From Puia sp963703355 (GTDB lineage Bacteria; Bacteroidota; Bacteroidia; Chitinophagales; Chitinophagaceae), in the NCBI GenBank assembly GCA_963703355.1, contig OY969813.1:1488001-1552000 (forward strand): a DNA stretch of 64,000 bases, given 5' to 3'. A model generated the notes under the pieces. It saw only the letters and a list, made by a program, of their open reading frames with translations. It did not search any database and was not told where the DNA came from. The first letter of the stretch is position 1; each line of letters starts with the position of its first letter. Positions 41,926 to 49,499 of this stretch are shown piece by piece. The position numbers and the translations under genes are program-made.

Positions 41926-44076
41926 TTATGCGGTTACCTTACCTTTTCCTTTAACTTTTGCGATTACTTCCTCAGCAATGTTATTGGGTGCAGGAGCGTA
42001 ATGCGAGAATTCCATAGTGGAAGTGGCCCGGCCGGAGCTGAGAGAACGCAACTGAGTTACGTATCCAAACATTTCGCTCAACGGCACTTTGGCTTTAATC
42101 ACCTGCAGATTGGCTCTGCTGTCCATTCCTTCTAAAATGCCACGACGACGATTTAAGTCACCAGTCACGTCTCCCATATACTGATCCGGAGTAAGCACTT
42201 CAACTTTCATGATGGGCTCAAGCAGAATGGGTTTTGCTTTACGACCTGCTTCACGAAATGCAGAACGTGCACATATTTCAAAACTCATCGCGTCTGAGTC
42301 CACATCATGGTAACTACCATCGAAAACCCGCACTTTCATATTGGTCATCGGATAACCGGCTAGTACACCATTAACCATGGAAACTTCAAATCCTTTGGAT
42401 ATGGCAGGAATAAATTCTTTCGGAATGGATCCTCCGAAAATATCATTCACAAATTGGAAATGTTTGCCTTCATTTTCTTTAATCCATTCTTCATCCGCTG
42501 GCCCGATTTCAAATTGTATGTCGGCAAATTTACCACGACCACCCGTTTGTTTCTTTAATACTTCACGATGTTCTATTGACGTGTTGAATGCTTCTTTGTA
42601 GGCAACCTGTGGAGCACCCTGATTAACATCTACTTTAAATTCACGACGCATACGCTCTATGATGATTTCCAAATGAAGCTCACCCATTCCACGTAAAATC
42701 GTTTGTCCCGTTTCTTCGTCAGTGTTTACTCTCAGTGTCGGATCTTCTTCAACGAGTTTGGAAATTGCCAGACCCATTTTGTCTACGTCTGCCTGAGTTT
42801 TTGGTTCAACTGCCACAGCAATTACAGGCTCAGGAATAAACATGTTTTCCAATGTGATCGGATGATCCTCATCACACAATGTATCTCCCGTTTTTATTTC
42901 TTTGAAACCAACCGCCGCACCGATATCACCAGCTTCAATAAAGTCGATCGGGTTTTGCTTGTTTGCAAACATTTTCATAATACGGCTGATACGTTCTTTT
43001 TTACCACTTCTTACGTTTAGCACATAAGAACCCGATTCCAAACGACCGCTATAACACCGGAAAAATGCGAGACGCCCCACAAACGGGTCCGTCATAATTT
43101 TGAAAGCCAGCGCAGCAAACGGTTCTTTAACGTCCGGTTTACGGCTGATCGGTTCGCCTGTATTAGGATCAGTACCTACCGTATCTTCCAGATCAATCGG
43201 TGAAGGCAGATAGCGGCAAACAGCATCCAGCGCGGTTTGTACGCCTTTATTTTTGAAAGAAGATCCGCACATCATCGGAACAATGCTCAGATCGATGGTC
43301 GCCTTGCGTATCGCTTCATGCATTTCGTCTTCGGAAATACTGTTGGGATCTTCGAAAAATTTCTCCAGCAGTTTGTCGTCGTATTCTGCTACAGCTTCTA
43401 CCAATTTAGCTCTCCATTCCTGTGCTTCTTCCAGAAGATCAGCCGGAATAGGTATCTCATCGAACGTCATGCCTTCTGTTTCCATATGCCAGACGATGCC
43501 CTTCATTCTGATCAGATCTACTACTCCTTTAAAATCGTCTTCTGCACCAATCGGCAACTGAAGTGGTACCGCATTGGCACCCAGCATTTCTTTTACCTGG
43601 CTCACAACCATCAGGAAGTCAGCTCCGGATCGATCCATTTTATTTACGAATCCAATGCGGGGAACTTTATATCGGTTTGCCTGACGCCAAACGGTTTCCG
43701 ACTGTGGTTCGACACCATCAACTGCAGAAAATAACGCGATCAGACCGTCCAGTACGCGCATGGATCTTTCCACTTCAACCGTGAAGTCCACGTGACCCGG
43801 TGTATCAATAATGTTGAAATTGTATTTCTTTGTATTAGCATCTACTTTCCCCTTATCGGTCGGGAAATTCCACTGGCAGCTTACTGCTGCAGATGTGATC
43901 GTAATCCCTCTTTCCTTCTCCTGATCCATCCAGTCTGTAGTGGCCGCACCATCATGCACTTCACCTATCTTATGAATCATACCGGTATATCGCAGGATGC
44001 GTTCGGTAGTGGTCGTTTTGCCCGCGTCAATGTGAGCTGCAATACCGAAATTTCTTTGGAATTTTAAGTCTGCCAT
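41926..44076 (-). CDS. fusA: Elongation factor G
   Basis: The 716-residue GTPase drives ribosomal translocation. G motifs are visible: FGIAAHIDAGKTTTTERILRYTG (G1), ERGITITSAAVSCQWN (switch region), IIDTPGHVDFTVEVERSMRVLDG (G3) and VNKMDRSGADF (G4). The C-terminal domains IV and V include GPADEEW and MFGYVTQLRSLSSGRATSTMEFSHY. Length is normal. It has its own promoter in the 265 bp after rpsG and its own terminator. Confidence 0.98.
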   Translation of the reverse strand: MADLKFQRNFGIAAHIDAGKTTTTERILRYTGMIHKIGEVHDGAATTDWMDQEKERGITITSAAVSCQWNFPTDKGKVDANTKKYNFNIIDTPGHVDFTVEVERSMRVLDGLIALFSAVDGVEPQSETVWRQANRYKVPRIGFVNKMDRSGADFLMVVSQVKEMLGANAVPLQLPIGAEDDFKGVVDLIRMKGIVWHMETEGMTFDEIPIPADLLEEAQEWRAKLVEAVAEYDDKLLEKFFEDPNSISEDEMHEAIRKATIDLSIVPMMCGSSFKNKGVQTALDAVCRYLPSPIDLEDTVGTDPNTGEPISRKPDVKEPFAALAFKIMTDPFVGRLAFFRCYSGRLESGSYVLNVRSGKKERISRIMKMFANKQNPIDFIEAGDIGAAVGFKEIKTGDTLCDEDHPITLENMFIPEPVIAVAVEPKTQADVDKMGLAISKLVEEDPTLRVNTDEETGQTILRGMGELHLEIIIERMRREFKVDVNQGAPQVAYKEAFNTSIEHREVLKKQTGGRGKFADIQFEIGPADEEWIKENEGKHFQFVNDIFGGSIPKEFIPAISKGFEVSMVNGVLAGYPMTNMKVRVFDGSYHDVDSDAMSFEICARSAFREAGRKAKPILLEPIMKVEVLTPDQYMGDVTGDLNRRRGILEGMDSRANLQVIKAKVPLSEMFGYVTQLRSLSSGRATSTMEFSHYAPAPNNIAEEVIAKVKGKGKVTA

Positions 44077-44109
44077 TATGTTTAATTAAAGTATTTTCTT
44101 TTTGGTGCG

Positions 44110-44143
44110 CAAAGGTACCAATATTCTGCGAATAATGGGCAAA
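44110..44143 (-). promoter_or_regulatory. Promoter of fusA
   Basis: TACCTTTG (complement of 44110-44117) with TTTG (complement of 44140-44143) 22 bp upstream fits the phylum consensus with a slightly long spacer. The start would be near 44103, 27 bases before the fusA ATG. A small minus-strand frame at 44086-44289 covering it is not credible as a gene. Confidence 0.7.
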
Positions 44144-44281
44144 TCTGGCCCAATCGAATTGTGAAAAATTGAAAAATGAAGCTGCGTTTTTCTATTTCTT
44201 ACGCTTCCATTGTTTCGCCTTCGATAAAAGCTATATACAAGCTCGATTCCGGCCTTTAAAAAATTGCGAGTTCCTAAGGTC

Positions 44282-44317
44282 AAAAACAAAAAAAATCCCC
44301 TGTTTTAAACAGGGGAT
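44282..44317 (-). terminator. Intrinsic terminator after rpsG
   Basis: ATCCCCTGTTT and AAACAGGGGAT (44295-44317) form a perfect 11 bp stem, and the transcript continues with eight T, G and five T (complement of 44282-44294). It ends the rpsL-rpsG transcript 25 bases after the rpsG stop. Confidence 0.94.
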
Positions 44318-44341
44318 AAGTATATCAATTGGATGAAATAA

Positions 44342-44809
44342 TCAGATTCTGAAATGGGCAAATGCCTTATTGGCTTCTGCCATTCTGTGCGTGTCTTCTT
44401 TCTTTTTGAACGCTCCGCCTTCTCCTTTGCTCGCAGCCAGGATTTCACCGGCCAGTTTATCTGCCATGCTTTTTCCGTTTCTTTCGCGGCTGTAACGTAT
44501 AAGCCATTTGATACTCAGCGAAATCTTACGGTCAGCACGAACTTCCGCAGGAATCTGGAAAGTAGCACCCCCGATACGGCGGCTTCTTACTTCCACAGCC
44601 GGCGTAACATTATTCAATGCCCTTCTCCATATTTCGTATCCGTTATCATTCGATTGTTTGGAAACGCGGTCAATGGCGTCATAAAAAAGACCGAAAGCAG
44701 TATTCTTTTTACCCTGCCACATCAGGTTGTTTACAAAACGCGTTACCAGGATATCATTATATTTTGCATCCGGTGCGAGTGGTAATTTTTTGGCCTGTGT
44801 TTTCCTCAT
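44342..44809 (-). CDS. rpsG: Small subunit ribosomal protein uS7
   Basis: The 155-residue uS7 begins MRKTQAKKLPLAPDAKYNDILVTRFVNNLMWQGKKNTA and contains NNVTPAVEVRSRRIGGATFQIPAEVRADRK, the conserved RNA-binding core; it organises the 3' domain of 16S rRNA. It starts 24 bp after rpsL. ATTTGAAATT at 44815-44824 precedes the ATG. Confidence 0.98.
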   Translation of the reverse strand: MRKTQAKKLPLAPDAKYNDILVTRFVNNLMWQGKKNTAFGLFYDAIDRVSKQSNDNGYEIWRRALNNVTPAVEVRSRRIGGATFQIPAEVRADRKISLSIKWLIRYSRERNGKSMADKLAGEILAASKGEGGAFKKKEDTHRMAEANKAFAHFRI

Positions 44810-44833
44810 GAGTTATTTGAAATTAAAATTTGA

Positions 44834-45232
44834 TTATTTCTTGGATGCTGGTTTTGCACCGGCTTTTTCTTTTTTGGTTCCGTATTTAGAACGGCTTTTC
44901 TTACGATCCTTAACACCGGCGGTATCCAGAGATCCGCGAACGATATGATAACGTACACCCGGCAGGTCCTTTACACGGCCACCGCGTATCAAAACGATCG
45001 AGTGCTCCTGCAGGTTATGCCCTTCACCTGGTATGTAGGCGATCACTTCAATTTTATTGGTCAAACGAACTTTAGCCACTTTACGCAGAGCTGAGTTTGG
45101 CTTTTTAGGCGTAGTCGTATATACACGGGTACATACACCTCTTCTCTGTGGACAGCTGTCCAGCGCCCTGGACTTGCTTTTCGCACGGATGATTTCTCTT
45201 CCTTTTCTAACTAATTGCTGTATAGTAGGCAT
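44834..45232 (-). CDS. rpsL: Small subunit ribosomal protein uS12
   Basis: The 132-residue uS12 starts at MPTIQQLVRKGRE (ATG complementary to 45230-45232; an upstream ATG at 45262 adds ten implausible residues and overlaps the promoter). TTPKKPNSALRKVAKVRL holds the Lys residues that decide streptomycin sensitivity, with the second hotspot in GRVKDLPGVRYHIVRG; both look wild type. The C-terminus has a short Lys-rich extension. Confidence 0.98.
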   Translation of the reverse strand: MPTIQQLVRKGREIIRAKSKSRALDSCPQRRGVCTRVYTTTPKKPNSALRKVAKVRLTNKIEVIAYIPGEGHNLQEHSIVLIRGGRVKDLPGVRYHIVRGSLDTAGVKDRKKSRSKYGTKKEKAGAKPASKK

Positions 45233-45259
45233 TCGTAACCTGTTTGAATTTTGGGACGG

Positions 45260-45291
45260 CAAAGGTAACGGCCGGTAGGGGAATCTCCAAA
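45260..45291 (-). promoter_or_regulatory. Promoter of rpsL-rpsG
   Basis: TTTG (complement of 45288-45291), exactly 20 bp, and TACCTTTG (complement of 45260-45267) match the phylum consensus. Transcription should begin near 45253, about 20 bases before the rpsL ATG. The match and spacing are the same as for rpsJ. Confidence 0.85.
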
Positions 45292-45303
45292 TTAATGTTG
45301 TCC

Positions 45304-46368
45304 CTAAACTTTTACCAGCCAGCCGTGAACATCGGGCCTTTTCCCCTCCCTTATTTCAGTTAGGATTTTCTTGGCTTCATGGGCCACCTCGAAAGTCGAC
45401 ACATCCAGATGGATGCTATAATCCCTGTATCGCAGTTCTTTAAGCGGTGAGATGGTGGCAGCAGTGCCGGACCCGAATATCTCTGTAAGCCTGCCTTTAC
45501 GGTGGCCTTCCACTACTTCGTCGATGTTTATTTTACGTTCCTCTACTGTCAGGCCCTGTTCCTTCAACACCTGGATCACACTGTCCCTGGTTACACCTTC
45601 CAGGATGGTTCCTTCCTCCAGGGATGGAGTAACGACCGTTTTTCCAAAAACAAAGAAAACATTCATTGTACCCACTTCCTGAAGCCATTTATGTTCAAAT
45701 GCATCCGTCCAAAGTACCTGATCATATCCCTGCGCTCTCGCCTCAGAAGTAGCTTTCAGTGCACCTCCATAGTTTCCCGCATTTTTTGCAAAGCCTACCC
45801 CGCCCGGTGCAGCACGTGTGTATTTTTCTTCCACGTATATCTTCATGGGTGTAGCGTAATAAGGACCTGTCGGACTCAGAAGAATCATGAATTTATAGGT
45901 CTCGGAAGCTTTTACTCCCAATGCCGCATCAGTGGCAAACATAAACGGACGTATGTAAAGAGAATATTCATCTTTCGCAGGAATCCATTCTTTATCAATC
46001 GCAATGAGCTGACGCATACCTTCAATAAAAATGTCTTCAGGTACAGCAGGCATGTCCATCCTTTCAGCCGAAATATTGAATCGTTTCAAATTATCATATG
46101 GCCGAAAAACAAACGCCTCCCCGCTTTTATTCCTGTAAGCTTTTATTCCTTCAAAAATTGCCTGCCCGTAATGCAGTGCCATCAGGGAGGGTTCGAATGA
46201 AATCGGCTGATATGGTTTAATGGAAACAAGCTGCCATTCACCGTCAGCATAATCTGCTTCCAGCATATGGTCACTAAAGAATTTCCCAAATGGCAGGTGA
46301 TTGAAATCCATTTCGTGTATCCTGCTTTTTTTTACTCGGGTAACTTGTATATCCACCGTCTCCATCAT
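45304..46368 (-). CDS. ilvE: Branched-chain amino acid aminotransferase
   Basis: The 354-residue PLP enzyme (fold type IV) transaminates Leu, Ile and Val. The catalytic Lys is in GGVGFAKNAGNYGGAL (about residue 196); other marks are LHYGQAIFEGIKAYR near residue 70, QVLWTDAFEHKWLQEVGTMNVFFV and FGSGTAATISPLKELRY. The length and layout are those of the larger, eukaryote-like BCAT subgroup common in this phylum. Its ends lie between rpsL and a divergent cluster; the first or second ATG could be the start. Confidence 0.95.
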   Translation of the reverse strand: MMETVDIQVTRVKKSRIHEMDFNHLPFGKFFSDHMLEADYADGEWQLVSIKPYQPISFEPSLMALHYGQAIFEGIKAYRNKSGEAFVFRPYDNLKRFNISAERMDMPAVPEDIFIEGMRQLIAIDKEWIPAKDEYSLYIRPFMFATDAALGVKASETYKFMILLSPTGPYYATPMKIYVEEKYTRAAPGGVGFAKNAGNYGGALKATSEARAQGYDQVLWTDAFEHKWLQEVGTMNVFFVFGKTVVTPSLEEGTILEGVTRDSVIQVLKEQGLTVEERKINIDEVVEGHRKGRLTEIFGSGTAATISPLKELRYRDYSIHLDVSTFEVAHEAKKILTEIREGKRPDVHGWLVKV

Positions 46369-46446
46369 AAATACTAATTTTGATTATACAAAGAAACAAA
46401 ACATTCCCGGAGCATACAAAACACCAGTCATATTTCATCTTATTTT

Positions 46447-46917
46447 ATGGGAATCGACGATATTGAACTTTCTCCCGACTTATTAACTTCCCTTTATGCA
46501 AACAGCCTGGTTGGAATCAGGGAGTCTTTTTTGGGAAATAACCAGCGTCATATCACCTTTCTATGCGAGCAGCAGGTGCCGGAATTCCTGCCGGAAGATC
46601 AGCTTCTTTTAATCAGCAAAATGCTATCTGCCTGTAAATACTCCATGGATGATATTGTTTTGATCAACTTAACCCGCTCATCCGTTTCTTTGGACGAACT
46701 GAAAACCGAGTTTCAGCCGAAAATTATTTTTCTGTGGGGCGTTTCATCAGAAATCCCGGGAATTACACAACCCCTAAAGGACTTCACCATAGAAGTCGTG
46801 GGGGATATTTCAGTAATCCGTGTGTCCACACCCACGTTGCTGACAGGAAATGACGTCGCAGCCCAATCGTTAAAACAACAATTATGGGCCTGCCTTAAAA
46901 AATTATTTAACCTGTGA
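46447..46917 (+). CDS. Conserved hypothetical protein, coupled to rdgB
   Basis: The 156-residue protein (MGIDDIELSPDLLTSLYANSLVG) has no signal peptide or membrane segment. The alternating pattern of hydrophobic strands (ITFLCEQQVPEFL, DIVLINLTRS, PKIIFLWGVSSEIPG) suggests a small alpha/beta fold. The shape loosely recalls the polymerase III psi subunit, but that is a weak guess. Its TGA overlaps the GTG start of rdgB (GTGA), so the two are translationally coupled, and it diverges from ilvE. Confidence 0.75.
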   Translation: MGIDDIELSPDLLTSLYANSLVGIRESFLGNNQRHITFLCEQQVPEFLPEDQLLLISKMLSACKYSMDDIVLINLTRSSVSLDELKTEFQPKIIFLWGVSSEIPGITQPLKDFTIEVVGDISVIRVSTPTLLTGNDVAAQSLKQQLWACLKKLFNL

Positions 46918-47519
46918 AACTCATTTTTGCCAGCAATAACACACACAAACTGGAAGAGTTCCGTTCAGCTTTAGGTTCCGGACTTGACATCATCTCACTG
47001 GAAGAAGCGGGCATACAAAAAGAAATACCGGAACCGTATGAAACACTGAAGGAAAACGCTCAGGTTAAAGCCCGTACCATCCATCAGCTCAGTGGAGGAA
47101 TCGACTGTTTTAGTGAAGATACCGGCCTCGAAGTAGACGCCCTCAGTGGAGAACCCGGAGTACACAGCGCCAGGTATGCGGGTGAACCCGTTTCTTATGA
47201 AAATAATACCAGAAAATTGCTGAAAGCAATGGCTGATATTACAAACCGCCGCGCAAGATTCATCACGATAATCTGCCTCATTCTCAAAGGGCATGAATAT
47301 TTTTTTGAAGGTCGTTGCGAAGGTCAAATCCTCCAGGCTGCAACTGGCAGCGACGGATTCGGATATGATCCCGTTTTTTCTCCTGATGGATCTTCTAAAA
47401 GTTTCGCAGAAATGTCGCTCGAAGAAAAAAATACATTTAGTCACCGGCGCAAAGCAGGTGATCTCCTGATTGCTTTTTTAAAAACGGCAATTTCAATTCG
47501 TAAATTATGCCGAGAATAA
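46914..47519 (+). CDS. rdgB: RdgB/HAM1 family non-canonical purine NTP pyrophosphatase
   Basis: The 201-residue enzyme hydrolyses dITP and XTP to monophosphates, keeping deaminated purines out of DNA. Motifs are FASNNTHKLEEFR at the N-terminus, FSEDTGLEVDALSGEPGVHSARYAG (catalytic Asp) and GFGYDPVFSPDG with a C-terminal FSHRRKA. The start is GTG at 46914, inside the stop codon of the preceding gene. It overlaps the thioesterase start by 13 bp. Confidence 0.96.
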   Translation: MKLIFASNNTHKLEEFRSALGSGLDIISLEEAGIQKEIPEPYETLKENAQVKARTIHQLSGGIDCFSEDTGLEVDALSGEPGVHSARYAGEPVSYENNTRKLLKAMADITNRRARFITIICLILKGHEYFFEGRCEGQILQAATGSDGFGYDPVFSPDGSSKSFAEMSLEEKNTFSHRRKAGDLLIAFLKTAISIRKLCRE

Positions 47520-47938
47520 AAATCGACCTGCCGGATTCATTTGTTTATAGCACATCTTTCAATGTAAGAATTACCGATCTGAACTATGGATCACATGTAG
47601 GAAATGACAACGTTCTTTCATTTTTACATGAAGCACGGGTTCGTTTTCTTCAATCGCTCGGTTATACCGAATTCAATATAGAAGGAGTCGGATTGATGAT
47701 GGCGGATGCCGCACTGATATACAAAAATGAAATGTATTACGGCGATGAAATGCTGATCAGCATTCAGCCTGCCGATTGTACCCGCATTGGTTTTGACCTG
47801 ATCTATAAAATAGAAAAAATGTCGGATGGGAAATTATTGCTGGTACACATTGCAAAAACAACCATGGTCTGTTACGATTACAACCTGAAAAAACTGGTGC
47901 CACTCCCCGACCTTGCAAGGGTCAAATTGCTGCAGTAG
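47507..47938 (+). CDS. Acyl-CoA thioesterase, 4HBT/YbgC-like hotdog fold
   Basis: The 143-residue protein has the hotdog pattern VRITDLNYGSHVGNDNVLSFLHEARVRFLQSLGY, where the N/D-Y-x-H-V-G-N segment is in place of the usual catalytic D of 4-hydroxybenzoyl-CoA thioesterases, and EMYYGDEMLISIQPADCTRIGFDLIYKI. The substrate is unknown. It is the last of a three-gene overlapping cluster and its stop abuts the aroE stop. Confidence 0.85.
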   Translation: MPRIKIDLPDSFVYSTSFNVRITDLNYGSHVGNDNVLSFLHEARVRFLQSLGYTEFNIEGVGLMMADAALIYKNEMYYGDEMLISIQPADCTRIGFDLIYKIEKMSDGKLLLVHIAKTTMVCYDYNLKKLVPLPDLARVKLLQ

Positions 47939-48673
47939 TCACTCATTCCAGATTTTCCAGCTAGCTTCTGCCTGAATGGCCAGCATATCAGCACCGTTTT
48001 TAATTCTCGCACCATTGATTTCACCTTTTTCCAGAAAAAGGGTTTTCGAAGGATTGTATATCAGATCGAACAGGTAGTGCCCCGAATCAATCCATTCATA
48101 GGGAATCGACGGGCAATTTTCTGTTTCTGGCGCCATACCCAAAGGCGTCGTATTCACGATCAGTGTATGTTTCTTAAGTATCCTTGCATCCAGATCGCCG
48201 TAAGTTATATGGTCAGCTGACGACCTGGTTTTTCTGGACACAAATAAAAATGAAATTCCTTTTTTTTTCAATACCCACGCCACCGCTTTGGAGGACCCCC
48301 CCGTGCCAAGTATCAACGCATTTTTGTCGGAGTCTTTTAATTTTTCTGTCAGTGATTCTTCAAAACCTTTAACATCTGTGTTGAATCCTTTCAGATGACC
48401 GCCTTCAATCCGTATACAATTACAAGCACCTGTTTCGCTAACAATAATATCCGATGCATGAAGAAAAGGAATCACATCTTCTTTGTATGGGATGGTCACA
48501 TTCAATCCCCTCAACCCGGGATCTTTCAGTATTTCCGTAAGCAGAGAAATCGAGGCAATAGGGTAATTGGAATAAATGCAGTCCGTAATACCTGCCTTCC
48601 CGAATTTATCCCTGAAATATTTTTCCGAAAAAGAATGACCCAGCGGATAACCGATCAGGCCGAACTTTCTCAT
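47939..48673 (-). CDS. aroE: Shikimate dehydrogenase
   Basis: The 244-residue enzyme reduces dehydroshikimate with NADPH. FGLIGYPLGHSFSEKYF (substrate loop), NVTIPYKEDVIPFL (catalytic Lys about residue 66), NTDVKGFEESL (catalytic Asp) and ALILGTGGSSKAVAWVL (dinucleotide binding) are all present. Slightly shorter than the E. coli enzyme. It overlaps the ComA-family gene by 4 bp (ATGA), implying one transcript. Confidence 0.95.
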   Translation of the reverse strand: MRKFGLIGYPLGHSFSEKYFRDKFGKAGITDCIYSNYPIASISLLTEILKDPGLRGLNVTIPYKEDVIPFLHASDIIVSETGACNCIRIEGGHLKGFNTDVKGFEESLTEKLKDSDKNALILGTGGSSKAVAWVLKKKGISFLFVSRKTRSSADHITYGDLDARILKKHTLIVNTTPLGMAPETENCPSIPYEWIDSGHYLFDLIYNPSKTLFLEKGEINGARIKNGADMLAIQAEASWKIWNE

Positions 48674-49455
48674 TTCGCAGTTTTTTTGTTCTTGTCAAGG
48701 AAAAGCTCGAAAGTATCTCCCCTTAATCCGATCCTCATGGCTTCCAGAGCAATCATTTCGTTGGGGGCAATATTACCCAAATTGACATTCGCCCCAATGA
48801 GTTCGATAAAATACAATTGCTGGGATTTCTGTGGTGCTTCCCACAATATTTTTTCGGACGGGATCTTGGTAAGAATTTCCTGAACCAGCCCTTCACGTAC
48901 TTCGCCCGTTCCCCGGTAGATACCTACATTACCAGCCTCCCTGGCCTCCGCAATGACATATCTGGCGCCGGCGTTTAGTTCAGCCTGCATAAGTTCTATC
49001 CATTTGTAAGGCGGAATAATATGCGCCGCGTCTTTACTCCCCACTTCGCTGAGTACGGTGCCGTATTTTGTAAGACGTTCAATCAGTCTGCATTTTTCTT
49101 TGTGGTCAATGTCCACAGATCCATCACTCACTTCCATGTATCCAACACCATATTCTTTACAAATAGAAATATAATCTTCCAGCTGACCTCTTATCAAAAA
49201 TGCCTCGAATAATGTCCCTCCAAAATAAATCGGAATATTCGCAGCACGATAAACTTCCAGTTTCTTATCCAGATTGGGCGTTACGTAAGAAGTGCCGAAT
49301 CCAAGTTTTACAACGTCTACATGAGCTTCAGCAATACTCAGGAAGTTTCGTGTTTCTTCAATGCTCAAACCCTTATCCATAACCATCGTAATTCCGTGAC
49401 TCCGGGGTTTCGTGAGTCTTTCAGGCATCTGACTTAGAGAAATATTCATCGACAA
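48670..49455 (-). CDS. Phosphosulfolactate synthase (ComA) family protein
   Basis: The 261-residue TIM-barrel protein matches the ComA family: KPRSHGITMVMDKGLSIEETRNFL, VDVVKLGFGTSYVTPNLDKKL, IYFGGTLFEAFLIRGQL, MEVSDGSVDI, YVIAEAREAGNVGIY, ILWEAPQKSQQLYFIELIGANVNLGNIAPNEMIALEAMRIGLRGDT. ComA adds sulfite to phosphoenolpyruvate in coenzyme M synthesis; in bacteria the family makes sulfolactate or acts in unknown sulfonate metabolism. No comB/comC-like gene is adjacent; coupling to aroE (PEP consumer pathway) may only be positional. Confidence 0.88.
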   Translation of the reverse strand: MSMNISLSQMPERLTKPRSHGITMVMDKGLSIEETRNFLSIAEAHVDVVKLGFGTSYVTPNLDKKLEVYRAANIPIYFGGTLFEAFLIRGQLEDYISICKEYGVGYMEVSDGSVDIDHKEKCRLIERLTKYGTVLSEVGSKDAAHIIPPYKWIELMQAELNAGARYVIAEAREAGNVGIYRGTGEVREGLVQEILTKIPSEKILWEAPQKSQQLYFIELIGANVNLGNIAPNEMIALEAMRIGLRGDTFELFLDKNKKTAK

Positions 49456-49499
49456 TAATTTCGTTTAATAAATCCAGGCGGCGCAAAAATAAGGAAGAT

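Noticed and set aside
44086..44289. Minus-strand frame of 67 codons upstream of fusA
   Set aside because: It covers the fusA promoter and the end of the rpsG terminator region and its sequence resembles no protein family.
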